A stretch of 64,000 nt of DNA from Halobacillus_B sp963739045 (lineage in GTDB: Bacteria > Bacillota > Bacilli > Bacillales > Halobacillaceae): contig CAVTYY010000004.1 in NCBI GenBank assembly GCA_963739045.1, positions 62,001-126,000 on the forward strand, in the 5' to 3' direction. Of the stretch, positions 1 through 8,336 are shown piece by piece (within the stretch, counting starts at the first letter, position 1; every line of letters starts with the position of its first letter). A program made the translations under genes and the position numbers. The notes under the pieces were generated by a model, which saw nothing but the letters and a program-made list of their open reading frames with translations, was not told where the DNA came from and ran no database searches.

Positions 1-1
1 G

Positions 2-505
2 ATGACTCTATTGCTGAGAACTTTACCACAACCCTTTGCTATAAAGGTAACCGGAGTGTTGAAAAGCCCTCCTGTCCGGACCATCAGTCATCCGGTTACA
101 GCATCTATACTTAATGTTGGCGGTCTATGGGTCCTGTACACGACGGAAATCTATTCCGCCATGCATCATCATCTATGGCTTCACCTTCTCGTTCACTTTC
201 ACGTATTTGCTGCTGGGTACTTGTTTACCGTTGCCTTTGTTTATATTGATCCCGTACCACACCGTTACAGCTATGTGTACCGGACGGTGGTATTCATTAT
301 TGCGCTTGCGGGTCACGGTGTTCTTTCCAAGTACATTTACTTTCAACCCCCTCCTGGCGTAATGAAAGGGGAAGCAGAAATGGGAGGAATGCTCATGTAT
401 TATGGCGGAGATGTGATTGATGCCGTTATTATTTTCCTGCTTTGCTATCAATGGTATAAAGCGGCTCGTCCCCGAAGCAGTATAGCTCCGGCCCCTGTTA
501 AATAA
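2..505 (+). CDS. Cytochrome c oxidase assembly factor, CtaG/caa3 type (5' truncated)
   Basis: C-terminal part (about 167 residues) of a polytopic membrane protein. The pattern of His-rich membrane segments (HHHLWLHLLVHFHVFAAGYLF), a conserved loop with YIDPVPHR and a late YYGGDVIDAVI helix fits the caa3_CtaG family, which helps copper delivery to or assembly of caa3-type cytochrome oxidase in Bacillus. Family members are near 290 residues, so the gene begins before the window and the ATG at position 2 is internal. A strong terminator follows. The family call is by pattern recognition; a general multi-helix membrane protein is the alternative. Confidence 0.75.
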   Translation: MTLLLRTLPQPFAIKVTGVLKSPPVRTISHPVTASILNVGGLWVLYTTEIYSAMHHHLWLHLLVHFHVFAAGYLFTVAFVYIDPVPHRYSYVYRTVVFIIALAGHGVLSKYIYFQPPPGVMKGEAEMGGMLMYYGGDVIDAVIIFLLCYQWYKAARPRSSIAPAPVK

Positions 506-516
506 GCCTTTTTCGA

Positions 517-549
517 ATAACTGCCGGCACTTTGCCGGCAGTTATTTTT
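517..549 (+). terminator. Rho-independent terminator after ctaG-like gene
   Basis: Perfect hairpin AATAACTGCCGGC / GCCGGCAGTTATT with a short loop and a trailing T-run, 12 bases after the stop codon. Confidence 0.9.
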
Positions 550-724
550 GCGTAAGGTTCGATTCATAGCTACAATAAGAGGAAGGATACCTACCCGTGC
601 TTATTGTCTATCGATTTAAAAGGGATACTGGATAATAGAAGGCGAGATAGGAAGATTTGTTCGAGCACGCTAAGGTGTAGAGCGACTGATTGATAGTATG
701 TCTAATCTACAGGAGGGGCTGCGA

Positions 725-1126
725 GTGTATAAACCAATCCTTTTTATCCTTTGCTTACTAAGTGTATTATCCCTTACGGCTTGTCAGAGCAATGATTTTA
801 ATTTAGATAAAGAGAATGTAACGAGTATTGAAGTCCAGGGCTGGGATACGAGTGATGAGTTTCAAACCATCACAGATCAGCAAGTGATCGCGGATGTTGT
901 GAACGGACTTAACAAATCGGCAACTGTAGACACTTCCAATAAGGATTTCAGTATGCCAGAATATAGACTGCAATTTAAACACAATGAAGAAACGCTTTAT
1001 GAGATGGGTTATTATACAGAGCCGATGAAAATGGGGAGTAAGCCCGGGAATTTTTGGGACAAGAAGAACGGGGAATTCTATGAGTTCGAATATAAGTTGA
1101 CGGTGAAAGAGCAGCAGGACCAATAG
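725..1126 (+). CDS. Small secreted lipoprotein of unknown function
   Basis: About 133 residues. A type II signal peptide (YKPILFILCLLSVLSLTAC) ends in the lipobox LTAC, so the mature protein should be lipid-anchored on the outer face of the membrane. The mature part is hydrophilic, with no domain I recognise. I place the start at GTG 725 because AGGAGGGG at 711-718 sits at the right distance; the ATG at 698 lies upstream of that site and would give an unnatural signal peptide. No operon partner is evident. Confidence 0.75.
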   Translation: MYKPILFILCLLSVLSLTACQSNDFNLDKENVTSIEVQGWDTSDEFQTITDQQVIADVVNGLNKSATVDTSNKDFSMPEYRLQFKHNEETLYEMGYYTEPMKMGSKPGNFWDKKNGEFYEFEYKLTVKEQQDQ

Positions 1127-1278
1127 TCATGTTCTGTTGTTTTTTTGTTTCCTTAGAAGAAGCTTTTCTAATCTATGGATTTCTTCGCAAGCAAGAGTTC
1201 AAACAGCGATCCTATGTGTTTCGGGGGATTACTAATCTCTTGAAAGCACAAGTATAACAAGAAAGAAGGTGCCTTACA

Positions 1279-2301
1279 GTGGAGAAAATCGGAAGAAATG
1301 AACCATGTCCGTGTGGCAGTGGAAAAAAATATAAAAAGTGCTGCGGGAAGTCGAATGTGATTCAATTTCCTGTTAAGCAGATTGACGATGAACTGATCAA
1401 TCTGCTGCATCAATTTCAAGAAGTGATGATGGACCAGTATTCCCATCTGCTTCCTTATCAAGCTCCTGAAACCGATGAAGAACAAATGATCTATTTGATT
1501 CGACTTATTTACAAGGGAGTCTTTGAAGTTCAGGAAAATAATGAAACCCCGTTTGAAAACTTTTTAAAGAAAAAACGGAAAACAGTCGTCCGTCCTGCGA
1601 CGAAGCAGGCTTTTGAAGACTGGGTCAACGCGATCCCAGGTTTTTTCAAATTGGAAAAGATGGAATCAGAAACTACACTGCTCGTAAAGGACCAATTAGA
1701 TGGACAACTTTATCAAGTGAAAAGAGAAAGCATTCCTTTAGACACAGACGAGCTGGAAGATGCTCCGTACTATATGGGCATCCTAATGAACTGGGGAAAC
1801 ATGCATAACTTCTTTCCGCTTGCTCTTCCTGGCGGGAAAAAATGGGGAGAGTCCTACTTTAAGAAGCTGGAGGAACGAGCGGCCGAAAGTGGTGAATCCT
1901 TCACCGCTGAGTATTTCCATATCCAATTTCTAACGGAAGTGAATACCTGGTTCTTTGATGTACCGGACAGGACAGAAGAAATGTATGATGCAAAGCCAGA
2001 AGAATTGGAAGTACTAGAGCTGCTCGATCAGTACGTTGATCCTGTCATCCAGGCAAGCGATGGCTATCAAGCCGCCAGAAACTTTTGGCTGAGGTTCTGT
2101 GAAGAGAACGCTCCCCAGATCCGCAAGCCGGCGGTGCTATCTGCTTCACTCGAATATTTTATTCGCTTCACTCCATTCTTTGAATTATTAGATGAGTCTG
2201 TCACGCAAAAAGAGATCGCCAAAAAGTATGGGGTGAGTCCTGGGAGTATTGCCCGCAGATTTGAGGAATTTGAAGATGTTTTTATTCGATTTAATGGATG
2301 A
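1279..2301 (+). CDS. SEC-C zinc-motif protein, first gene of a three-gene operon
   Basis: 340 residues. The N-terminus carries a SEC-C motif (NEPCPCGSGKKYKKCCG, residues 7-23; C10, C12, C21, C22), the small zinc-binding module found at the end of SecA and in many stand-alone proteins. The central 250 residues are helical and not recognised. The last 30 residues (QKEIAKKYGVSPGSIARRF) look like a helix-turn-helix. Start is GTG 1279 with a GAAGGTG site just upstream. The stop overlaps the next start by four bases (ATGA), so translation is probably coupled. Function unknown; a role in protein quality control or nucleic-acid binding would be a guess. Confidence 0.7.
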   Translation: MEKIGRNEPCPCGSGKKYKKCCGKSNVIQFPVKQIDDELINLLHQFQEVMMDQYSHLLPYQAPETDEEQMIYLIRLIYKGVFEVQENNETPFENFLKKKRKTVVRPATKQAFEDWVNAIPGFFKLEKMESETTLLVKDQLDGQLYQVKRESIPLDTDELEDAPYYMGILMNWGNMHNFFPLALPGGKKWGESYFKKLEERAAESGESFTAEYFHIQFLTEVNTWFFDVPDRTEEMYDAKPEELEVLELLDQYVDPVIQASDGYQAARNFWLRFCEENAPQIRKPAVLSASLEYFIRFTPFFELLDESVTQKEIAKKYGVSPGSIARRFEEFEDVFIRFNG

Positions 2302-3209
2302 AAAAATGGATGAAATGGCCGGTACCCCAAGAAGGGTCAGTACCTGTAATTGCAAGAAACACAGAGCCAGGCACACAGGTGGCGGCAGAAAGCCACATGT
2401 ATGAAATGAATAAAAAGCTTGCCTATTATGATTTCCAGTCTATGGACGAGTTAAATTCTTTTATGAATAAACAGCATCAAGAGCCATTTGTTCCTGCCAA
2501 CGATGAAGAAAGAGCTCAGATGATCGCTTATGAAGCTTATCAAACGGACGATCCGGAGATGAAAGCTCACTTGGTTCAAGAAGCGCTGTCATATGATGAA
2601 GAAAATATAGATGCTTTAATCCTTCAAGCACAAGCAATGACGGATCCTATAGAAAAAGAAGTCGGTTTGCTGAATGCCGCGAACACGGGTCTTCGCGCGG
2701 GTCTTAGGAAAGAAGGGCAGGATGATAATGAGTCCTTATGGGCAGCGATCGAAGTACGTCCTGCACTGCGGGCCCAGGAAGCCTTAGGAGACTATTACCA
2801 GGAAGCATGGGAAATTGACAAAGCTATCGGCGCTTATGATTCATTACTCCATTTCAATCCGCAAGATCAACAAGGCATCCGGTTCAAATTAATGACGCTT
2901 TATTTAGAAAAAGGGGACCTCAAGAATAGTCACGAGCTATTAGCTATGTATCCCAGTGATGATTCAGCAGACTTTCACTACGCCCGGGTGCTCCTGAATA
3001 TTTTGGAAGACAAGCCTCAAAGTCAAGTCAGTACTTCGTTAGAAAAAGCGGTAGAGGCAAATCCGTACGTGGCATCCATACTCAATGGAGAAATGGAATT
3101 ACCTGAAGAAATTCCTAATTATTACTCCCCGGGTACGTTTGAAGAAGCGGCGGTGTACTTAGACAGAAACATCCATTTATGGGCAGGTGTGGACCTTTCT
3201 AAGTGGTAA
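2298..3209 (+). CDS. TPR-like helical repeat protein, coupled to the SEC-C gene
   Basis: 303 residues, starting in the ATGA overlap with the SEC-C gene. Residues about 85-230 show helical repeat patterns of the tetratricopeptide kind (ALGDYYQEAWEIDKAIGAYDSLLHFNPQDQQGI is a typical TPR unit), suggesting a protein-protein interaction scaffold. No signal peptide or membrane segment, so cytoplasmic. Tight coupling to a SEC-C protein suggests the two act together. Function unknown. Confidence 0.65.
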   Translation: MKKWMKWPVPQEGSVPVIARNTEPGTQVAAESHMYEMNKKLAYYDFQSMDELNSFMNKQHQEPFVPANDEERAQMIAYEAYQTDDPEMKAHLVQEALSYDEENIDALILQAQAMTDPIEKEVGLLNAANTGLRAGLRKEGQDDNESLWAAIEVRPALRAQEALGDYYQEAWEIDKAIGAYDSLLHFNPQDQQGIRFKLMTLYLEKGDLKNSHELLAMYPSDDSADFHYARVLLNILEDKPQSQVSTSLEKAVEANPYVASILNGEMELPEEIPNYYSPGTFEEAAVYLDRNIHLWAGVDLSKW

Positions 3210-3309
3210 ACCGGGCAGCTGTCCCACCACCTCACTTACATCACATGTTTTAGTTTCCATCAGTCGGGAATTCCCCTTTTATAGAAAAATAGAGGTAGAG
3301 GTGGATCTC

Positions 3310-3762
3310 ATGGAGCAGCGAATCACGCATGAAGATATGGACAGCATTTTAAAGAAGCTGGAAGATGATTATATCGAGGCGTTGGATAATAATAAGTGTA
3401 CAACGGTGGAAGATTTTGTGGAACAATTTCTAACAGACTCATGGGATTATAATCATCAAAATATGAAATTGATTAAGTCGGTGATGAGTCGGTATACACA
3501 AGGTGAAATTTATCAGTATAAATTCAGCGGTGCTTTCAATGAAATGGTCGACCATTTACAAAAGAAGCTGGCGGATTTAGACAAGGTGAATACTTATCCT
3601 TTGGTCCACTCCCCATTAGGAGCTTCAGTGCTTGTGGCCTTTGTCGATGGCCTGGTCATCCAGTTGTTTGCAGGAGTTTATGAGCTCGAGGATTTACGAA
3701 AGCAAACGCCTGCCTTGAAATCAGTGATTCTTAAAGCGCTTGCCGCAAATCCTGAAGTCTAA
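3310..3762 (+). CDS. Hypothetical helical protein, third gene of the SEC-C/TPR operon
   Basis: 150 residues, all-helical in appearance. Start ATG 3310 is chosen because GAGGTAGAGGTGG precedes it directly; the open frame extends upstream to 3187 but overlaps the previous gene and lacks a ribosome site. The C-terminal half (ASVLVAFVDGLVIQLF, then a charged helix) vaguely recalls the ligand-binding half of TetR-type regulators, but there is no N-terminal DNA-binding domain. That similarity is inference only. About 100 bases separate it from the TPR gene, so co-transcription is likely but not certain. Confidence 0.5.
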   Translation: MEQRITHEDMDSILKKLEDDYIEALDNNKCTTVEDFVEQFLTDSWDYNHQNMKLIKSVMSRYTQGEIYQYKFSGAFNEMVDHLQKKLADLDKVNTYPLVHSPLGASVLVAFVDGLVIQLFAGVYELEDLRKQTPALKSVILKALAANPEV

Positions 3763-3814
3763 AATGATAGAAACGCCGGATGGTAAATCTAAATAATCAA
3801 TCTATGTAAACAAT

Positions 3815-3912
3815 AAGGTTGGAACAGAAGTCTTTTAGCTAATATTAAATCCGAACGATGATGAAAGGTTAACGACATTCTTCCATCATCGTTCGGATTT
3901 TTTTAAGGTGCA
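3815..3912 (-). repeat. Nested-palindrome dispersed element, copy 1
   Basis: On the minus strand this reads CATGCA, a T/A-rich bridge, AATCCGAACGATGATGG, a loop, CATCATCGTTCGGATT, then TATTAGCTAAAAGACTTC and GTTCCAACCT. The same order occurs at 32781-32876 and 53624-53713. The inner stem followed by a T-run on the plus strand can also terminate transcription from the operon ending at 3762. Confidence 0.8.
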
Positions 3913-3973
3913 TGATTTCTAGACGTTTCCTCGTTAATTAGTCTGTCTCCAAGGATGAACCAAGGAGAGTGGA

Positions 3974-4138
3974 ATGAAAAATATTAACCATTCCAGAGTG
4001 GTCATTCAGGATAAACCTCTGTACTCATCTTTTCCTTATGTGCCACCCTTTTTTACTGGCGCTGTGGATTATAGTAAGCATAAGGAGAGTAAGACCGGCT
4101 CTGTGATTCAGCAGGCTGTTTATTTGAGCAATTATTAG
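3974..4138 (+). CDS. Possible 54-residue protein, antisense to the cupin 3' end
   Basis: An open frame with a good ribosome site (AAGGAGAGTGGA before ATG 3974) encoding a Pro/Tyr/Phe-rich peptide (FPYVPPFFTG). Its second half lies antisense to the C-terminal tail of the cupin gene at 4053-4682. Only the ribosome site speaks for it; the overlap speaks against it. Could be chance. Confidence 0.25.
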   Translation: MKNINHSRVVIQDKPLYSSFPYVPPFFTGAVDYSKHKESKTGSVIQQAVYLSNY

Positions 4139-4682
4139 GAGGACCAATATAGGTGGAAGGCTGGACGGGAGCTGTGGTTTTCTTCCATTGATTTTCATCC
4201 ATGCAGTACGTGTGGGCCATCACGTTGTCAGGCGTAAAAGCAAGAATATCTGACCCCAATATGACTTCCGGGGTAGGGGCATCAAATATAGCCAGCAAGT
4301 GGGTTTGATCTTGGGTGGCGGTTTCATAGTGCCACCAGCCTTGTGGAATATTGGCAACTTGCCCAGGCTTAATCGCATAGTTAAGTATTTCCTTATTGAA
4401 AGGGTTGAATATGGACACGATAGCTGCTCCGGATATGCAGTACACCAATTCGGAAGCATTTTGATGATAATGAGGCTCTACGACATTACTTTTACTCATG
4501 AAAATGTCTAACAACGAGGAGTTTTCCAGCGTATTCATCTGCTGGACGCCTAAAATATTGATGAAGTTCTGGTTATCTTTTTTAAACAAGGGACTCGTAT
4601 TCATATCAAATGCAAATTGAGCTGAAGGGGAGCTGTAATCCATATATTTGGTCATCTTGATTCTCATCTCTTTTCCATTCAT
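4053..4682 (-). CDS. Cupin-domain protein, probably spore-associated
   Basis: About 209 residues. A single cupin barrel spans residues about 45-150, with metal-ligand-like histidines in EPHYHQNASELVYCISG and PQGWWHYE. The Ser/Pro/Tyr/Asn-rich tail (SYSPYAYYNPQRQ) is typical of Bacillus spore-surface cupins. The ATG at 4682 overlaps by ATGA the stop of an upstream open frame (4679-4924), suggesting coupled translation; a later ATG at 4655 (MTKYMDY) is an alternative start. Molecular function unknown; the spore location is inference from composition. Confidence 0.7.
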   Translation of the reverse strand: MNGKEMRIKMTKYMDYSSPSAQFAFDMNTSPLFKKDNQNFINILGVQQMNTLENSSLLDIFMSKSNVVEPHYHQNASELVYCISGAAIVSIFNPFNKEILNYAIKPGQVANIPQGWWHYETATQDQTHLLAIFDAPTPEVILGSDILAFTPDNVMAHTYCMDENQWKKTTAPVQPSTYIGPPNNCSNKQPAESQSRSYSPYAYYNPQRQ

Positions 4683-4924
4683 TGATCAAGTTTAATATTG
4701 GACGGTGCGGTGATTGATTTTAAGCGAAATCTCTTTCTGTTCCGCTTCATCCGCAATTGAAGCTGTTTAGTATCTGGATCTACGATCGAAACAATTGCTT
4801 CACCGGAAACCACTACATCCAGCTCCCACGGATCTCGCTTGCAGAGATAGGCGATGGTGTTGGTATTGTATATGGAAGTGGAATGATTTGTGTGAATGAA
4901 TGATTGGCGGGAATGAATGTCCAG
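4679..4924 (-). CDS. Coding-like open frame without a standard start, upstream of the cupin gene
   Basis: On the minus strand an open frame runs from a TAG just before 4924 to a TGA that overlaps the cupin ATG. Its translation is protein-like (TIAYLCKRDPWELDVVVSG, then EAIVSIVDPDTKQLQLR, then a basic stretch). There is no ATG, GTG or TTG near its 5' end; CTG at 4924 or an ATT shortly after are the only candidates, and no clear ribosome site is visible. It may be a small gene with a rare start codon or a 5'-truncated remnant. Function unknown. Confidence 0.35.
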   Translation of the reverse strand: MDIHSRQSFIHTNHSTSIYNTNTIAYLCKRDPWELDVVVSGEAIVSIVDPDTKQLQLRMKRNRKRFRLKSITAPSNIKLDQ

Positions 4925-4982
4925 ACTCTATTTTTGACCTGTAGACAAAAGCAAAAGGGTGGACCAAAGTATTATTTATTTG

Positions 4983-5026
4983 CCAGAAAACCCGAACCAT
5001 TGATTTTACCTTGGTTCGGGTTTTCT
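4983..5026 (-). terminator. Hairpin downstream of the 5073-5954 membrane protein
   Basis: AGAAAACCCGAACCA / TGGTTCGGGTTTTCT palindrome with a 12-base loop. It sits just past the stop of the minus-strand gene and is nearly identical to a hairpin at 41978-42015, which also neighbours a cupin gene. Confidence 0.6.
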
Positions 5027-5072
5027 ATGGTTTTACAGATATTGCTGATTCCACCTGTTTTTCTTAAGAGCT

Positions 5073-5954
5073 CTACTGTTCAACGTTTCGGCTGTGACTT
5101 TCCTTTTGAATGCCAAAAGAAAAAGAAACCTTGCGAGAGTCCGATAATGTCGCTGTTACTCTAACGACTTGCGCCTTTAAAGAATCAGGAAGAGTAGCAT
5201 CCCCTCCGTTTACCTTCATTTCATGTACCGTTCCTTCTTTTAAGAAAAAAACTTGCATATCGAAGGGTTCTTCCACAGGGGATAGATCGACTTGAATCTG
5301 AGGAGCAGCCTTCACAGGGAATACATGAGCACTGACAGGATCCTGATGGATTAAGTAAGGAGTATCTGGAATCGCACATCCATTGCTGTCATCGTTATCC
5401 CAGCATGTGGTCGGATGTTTAATCTTTGTGTTATGTTCCCCGACGGTCAGATGAACTACTGGCTGCTCTTTTTTCTTAATGGATTCAAATTCCATGTAAT
5501 TGAGGATGTTTGGAATTAACAATCCAATAGCCACCGTAAGAGGAAGTAAAAGTAGGAGGATTTTCACAGGCTTTCCGATCGGCCGCTTCTGAAGCCAGAT
5601 ATCTGCTGCAGAGAAAATCATGCCGACCAATGAAGTGTTAAACCCCATGGTAACTGATTGAAAGATTAATAATCCTGCGGAAAAAGCAGTGACCGTGTGA
5701 ATGAGAAAGTGAATCAGTGAAGAAGATTTTGCAATTCCATAAGTAATCTGATGACTAAGAAGGTTAACTGGGATAGCAATGATCAGGATAAAAGGAAGAA
5801 CATACATACCATATATGGAGACCATACCTATGTATTCAATGAAAAAATTATCGATTATTTTCATTCCCAGAACAAAAGGGAAGAGTAAAATCGTTATGAA
5901 ATATGAAATCAAGTAGACGAAAAATTTATGTTTTGCGTTTATTTTGGTATTCAA
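5073..5954 (-). CDS. Membrane protein with C-terminal extracytoplasmic domain, unknown function
   Basis: 293 residues. Four to five hydrophobic helices in residues 10-155 are followed by a soluble domain of about 130 residues (residues 165-293) containing two cysteines in TTCWDNDDSNGCAIP that could form a disulphide outside the cell. The C-terminal domain looks beta-rich. No family recognised. Single gene between a hairpin at its 3' end and an intergenic region at its 5' end. Confidence 0.6.
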   Translation of the reverse strand: MNTKINAKHKFFVYLISYFITILLFPFVLGMKIIDNFFIEYIGMVSIYGMYVLPFILIIAIPVNLLSHQITYGIAKSSSLIHFLIHTVTAFSAGLLIFQSVTMGFNTSLVGMIFSAADIWLQKRPIGKPVKILLLLLPLTVAIGLLIPNILNYMEFESIKKKEQPVVHLTVGEHNTKIKHPTTCWDNDDSNGCAIPDTPYLIHQDPVSAHVFPVKAAPQIQVDLSPVEEPFDMQVFFLKEGTVHEMKVNGGDATLPDSLKAQVVRVTATLSDSRKVSFSFGIQKESHSRNVEQ

Positions 5955-6126
5955 ATCTGCCCTCCTTTGTTAATTGCCCTATTCAGATTATCATAGATGA
6001 AAATTCCAGTAAATTTCGGTATCGTAATGTAGAACTCTAATATTCGTAGTAAAATTATAAGGGAGAACTATACCTAATGAATAGTCGATTGCATTACTTT
6101 TGAAAAAAATAATGGGAGGGACAACG

Positions 6127-6342
6127 ATGGTCGTCTTTCTATACATGGGGATTAGTATAGGCATTGCCTTTTGCCTTGGGATCATTCCAGAAGGACTTGG
6201 AGATACTCTGCTATTAGGTGCCATTTTAGGTGTATTACTAGCTATATTTCATCAATTAACTAAAATTAATCATCGTTTATCGAAGGAAAATACAGGTATA
6301 CGACCTTCTTCATTACGAAGAAAAATACCCATACGCAAGTAA
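6127..6342 (+). CDS. Small membrane protein
   Basis: 71 residues with two hydrophobic segments (VVFLYMGISIGIAFCLGII and a second near residues 30-42) and a basic tail (RRKIPIRK). Start ATG 6127 is chosen because GGGAGGG at 6114-6120 lies six bases upstream; the in-frame ATG at 6100 has no such site. Function unknown. Confidence 0.55.
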   Translation: MVVFLYMGISIGIAFCLGIIPEGLGDTLLLGAILGVLLAIFHQLTKINHRLSKENTGIRPSSLRRKIPIRK

Positions 6343-6415
6343 CCGGCATCTATATTTTAAAAGACCTCTGATTCAATAATCATAAGCATCATACACCAGA
6401 GACATAAGATTCAAC

Positions 6416-6692
6416 TTGTAAATTTATTGCACAAAGTGTTACTATGTTAGTTACTTACAGACGAAAGGAATGATGGGTGGCCGATGAAGTACTAATCCGT
6501 TTTTTTATATTTGAAATTCTATATTTCAGATAGCAAAAAATTTAGGATTAGTCTGCCCATTTTTCTATATACTGTTTAGCCGTATGGCTGAAGAGCTTAT
6601 TAGAATACAGAAAAAATGTGATTTGACTAATCCTTCCAAAATTATTTGGGAGGATTTTTTTATTCTCCCTGAAATTGAAGGGATGATGGTTT
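6416..6692 (+). promoter_or_regulatory. Leader with attenuator and short uORFs in front of vmlR
   Basis: A possible promoter (TTGTAA at 6416, TACTAT at 6440) leads into a leader with two tiny reading frames: ATG 6473 (four codons, MGGR) preceded by GAAAGGA, and ATG 6484 (three codons, MKY). Segment A (ACTAATCC, 6491-6498) can pair with B (GGATTAGTC, 6545-6553), and B can instead pair perfectly with C (GACTAATCC, 6625-6633). C overlaps the left arm of a terminator (AATCCTTCC 6629-6637 with GGGAGGATT 6648-6656, then a T-run). A ribosome stalled on the leader frame would block A, let B pair with C, and so destroy the terminator. This is the known logic of antibiotic-induced ABC-F genes; the mechanism here is inferred from sequence. 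Confidence 0.7.
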
Positions 6693-8336
6693 ATGTTAGA
6701 ACTTATACAGCTGCAAAATATAAAGATTGAGATTCACCAGCAGACTATCTTGGAAGATATCGATGCGAATGTGCACCAGGGAGATATTATTGGCATTATA
6801 GGCAAGAATGGAGCAGGTAAATCAACACTGCTGCAAGTATTAAACGAGGATATTCACCCGTCAGAAGGACAAATCAAACATCTGCAGGATCACTTAAGAA
6901 TCACGATGGTGGAGCAGGAAACAGAGTCTTACCATTTTGCCGAGGTCAGTTCATTAGAGGCGTCGTTACTCAAGAAGTGGCAAGTACCCAGTCGGAAGTA
7001 CTCCGAGTTAAGCGGCGGGGAAAAGCTGAAGGCACGGCTGGCAAGAGGGCTTGCTCAGGATACCGATCTGCTGTTGCTGGATGAGCCGACTAACCATCTG
7101 GATGAATCGAGTCTGCGCTTTCTAATTAAACAGCTCCAAAGCTTTAAAGGCACGATTATCCTCGTCTCTCACGATCGTTATTTCCTGGATGAAGTGGTCA
7201 CAAAGATCTGGTCGCTGGAAAACAAAACTCTTCTGAGTCATAGTGGCAGCTATACGAGCTACATTGAATTTCGTGAAGCTAAGCGGCTTGCCCAGCAGCG
7301 TGAATACGAAAAGCAGCAGAAGATGAAAGAACGGGTGGAGGATCAAATGAGCCAGTTAACCTCCTGGTCAAAGTCTGCCCATGCCCAATCGACTAAACAG
7401 GATGGTGCTAAGGAATATTATCGAAAAAAAGCTAAACGAATGGATGCTCAGGTGAAGTCCAAGCAAAAGCGTCTGGAAAAGGAACTGGAAAAAATAAATG
7501 CGGATGCTCCTGCTTCTGAGGACGAGGTGAATTTTTCTTTACAAGCGAACGCTAAAAAAGGAAAACGATTCCTTGAAGTAAAAGATGTAGAAAAGTCCTT
7601 TGAAGGCGGGACATTATTTAAAAGCCCTGGTTTCACGATTCAGCATGGGGAAAAGGTGGCGATTACAGGGGCGAACGGCAGCGGCAAGACGACCTTTTTG
7701 AAAATGATCAAAGGGATAGAACCCGTTTCAAAAGGAGAGATATGGGTCTCACCCTCTGCAAATATCGGTTATTTAACGCAGGAAGTCTTTGACCTGCCTC
7801 TTGACCAGACGCCAGAACAGTTATTTGATAAGGAGACCTTTCAAGAAAGAGGACACGTGCGAAATTTGCTGAAGCATCTAGGATTCTCTGAGGTCCAGTG
7901 GACAGAGCCTATCGCAAGTATGAGCATGGGGGAACGAGTCAAATGTAAGCTGATGAAATATATTTTAGAAGAAAAAGACGTGCTCCTCTTAGATGAACCG
8001 ACGAACCACCTGGATTTGCCGTCGAGAGAGCAGCTGGAAACAACTTTAACGGAATATCAGGGCACACTCTTAATCGTTTCCCATGACCGCTATTTGCTGG
8101 AGAAGACCACCAATACAAAGCTGATCATTTCTAACCAGACGATGAAAAAGCAATGGAAGGAGGAAGAATCATTTAAGAAACTGGATGAACAAGAGGAATT
8201 GCGGCTCACCCTGGAAACCGAACGACAGGAAGTATTAGGCAGGCTGAGCTTAATCACTCCCGGCAGTAAAGGGTATGAGGAGCTTGATCATAAATTTAAA
8301 GAGCTTACTCAATCAATAAATGAGATTAAAAAATAG
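6693..8336 (+). CDS. vmlR: ABC-F ribosome-protection protein, VmlR type
   Basis: 547 residues, the same length as Bacillus subtilis VmlR as I recall it. Two ABC ATPase domains: Walker A GKNGAGKS at 37-44, signature LSGGE at 106-110 and Walker B LLLLDEPTNHLD at 126-137; the second set has GANGSGKTT, SMGER and LLLDEPTNHLD. There are no membrane segments. The long charged inter-domain linker (about 185-290), including LTSWSKSAHAQSTKQDG, is the antibiotic-resistance domain that reaches the peptidyl-transferase centre. VmlR displaces lincosamides, streptogramin A and pleuromutilins from the ribosome. The attenuated leader upstream supports antibiotic induction. Assignment to this subfamily rests on strong remembered similarity; a housekeeping EttA-type protein is unlikely because of the linker. 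Confidence 0.9.
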   Translation: MLELIQLQNIKIEIHQQTILEDIDANVHQGDIIGIIGKNGAGKSTLLQVLNEDIHPSEGQIKHLQDHLRITMVEQETESYHFAEVSSLEASLLKKWQVPSRKYSELSGGEKLKARLARGLAQDTDLLLLDEPTNHLDESSLRFLIKQLQSFKGTIILVSHDRYFLDEVVTKIWSLENKTLLSHSGSYTSYIEFREAKRLAQQREYEKQQKMKERVEDQMSQLTSWSKSAHAQSTKQDGAKEYYRKKAKRMDAQVKSKQKRLEKELEKINADAPASEDEVNFSLQANAKKGKRFLEVKDVEKSFEGGTLFKSPGFTIQHGEKVAITGANGSGKTTFLKMIKGIEPVSKGEIWVSPSANIGYLTQEVFDLPLDQTPEQLFDKETFQERGHVRNLLKHLGFSEVQWTEPIASMSMGERVKCKLMKYILEEKDVLLLDEPTNHLDLPSREQLETTLTEYQGTLLIVSHDRYLLEKTTNTKLIISNQTMKKQWKEEESFKKLDEQEELRLTLETERQEVLGRLSLITPGSKGYEELDHKFKELTQSINEIKK

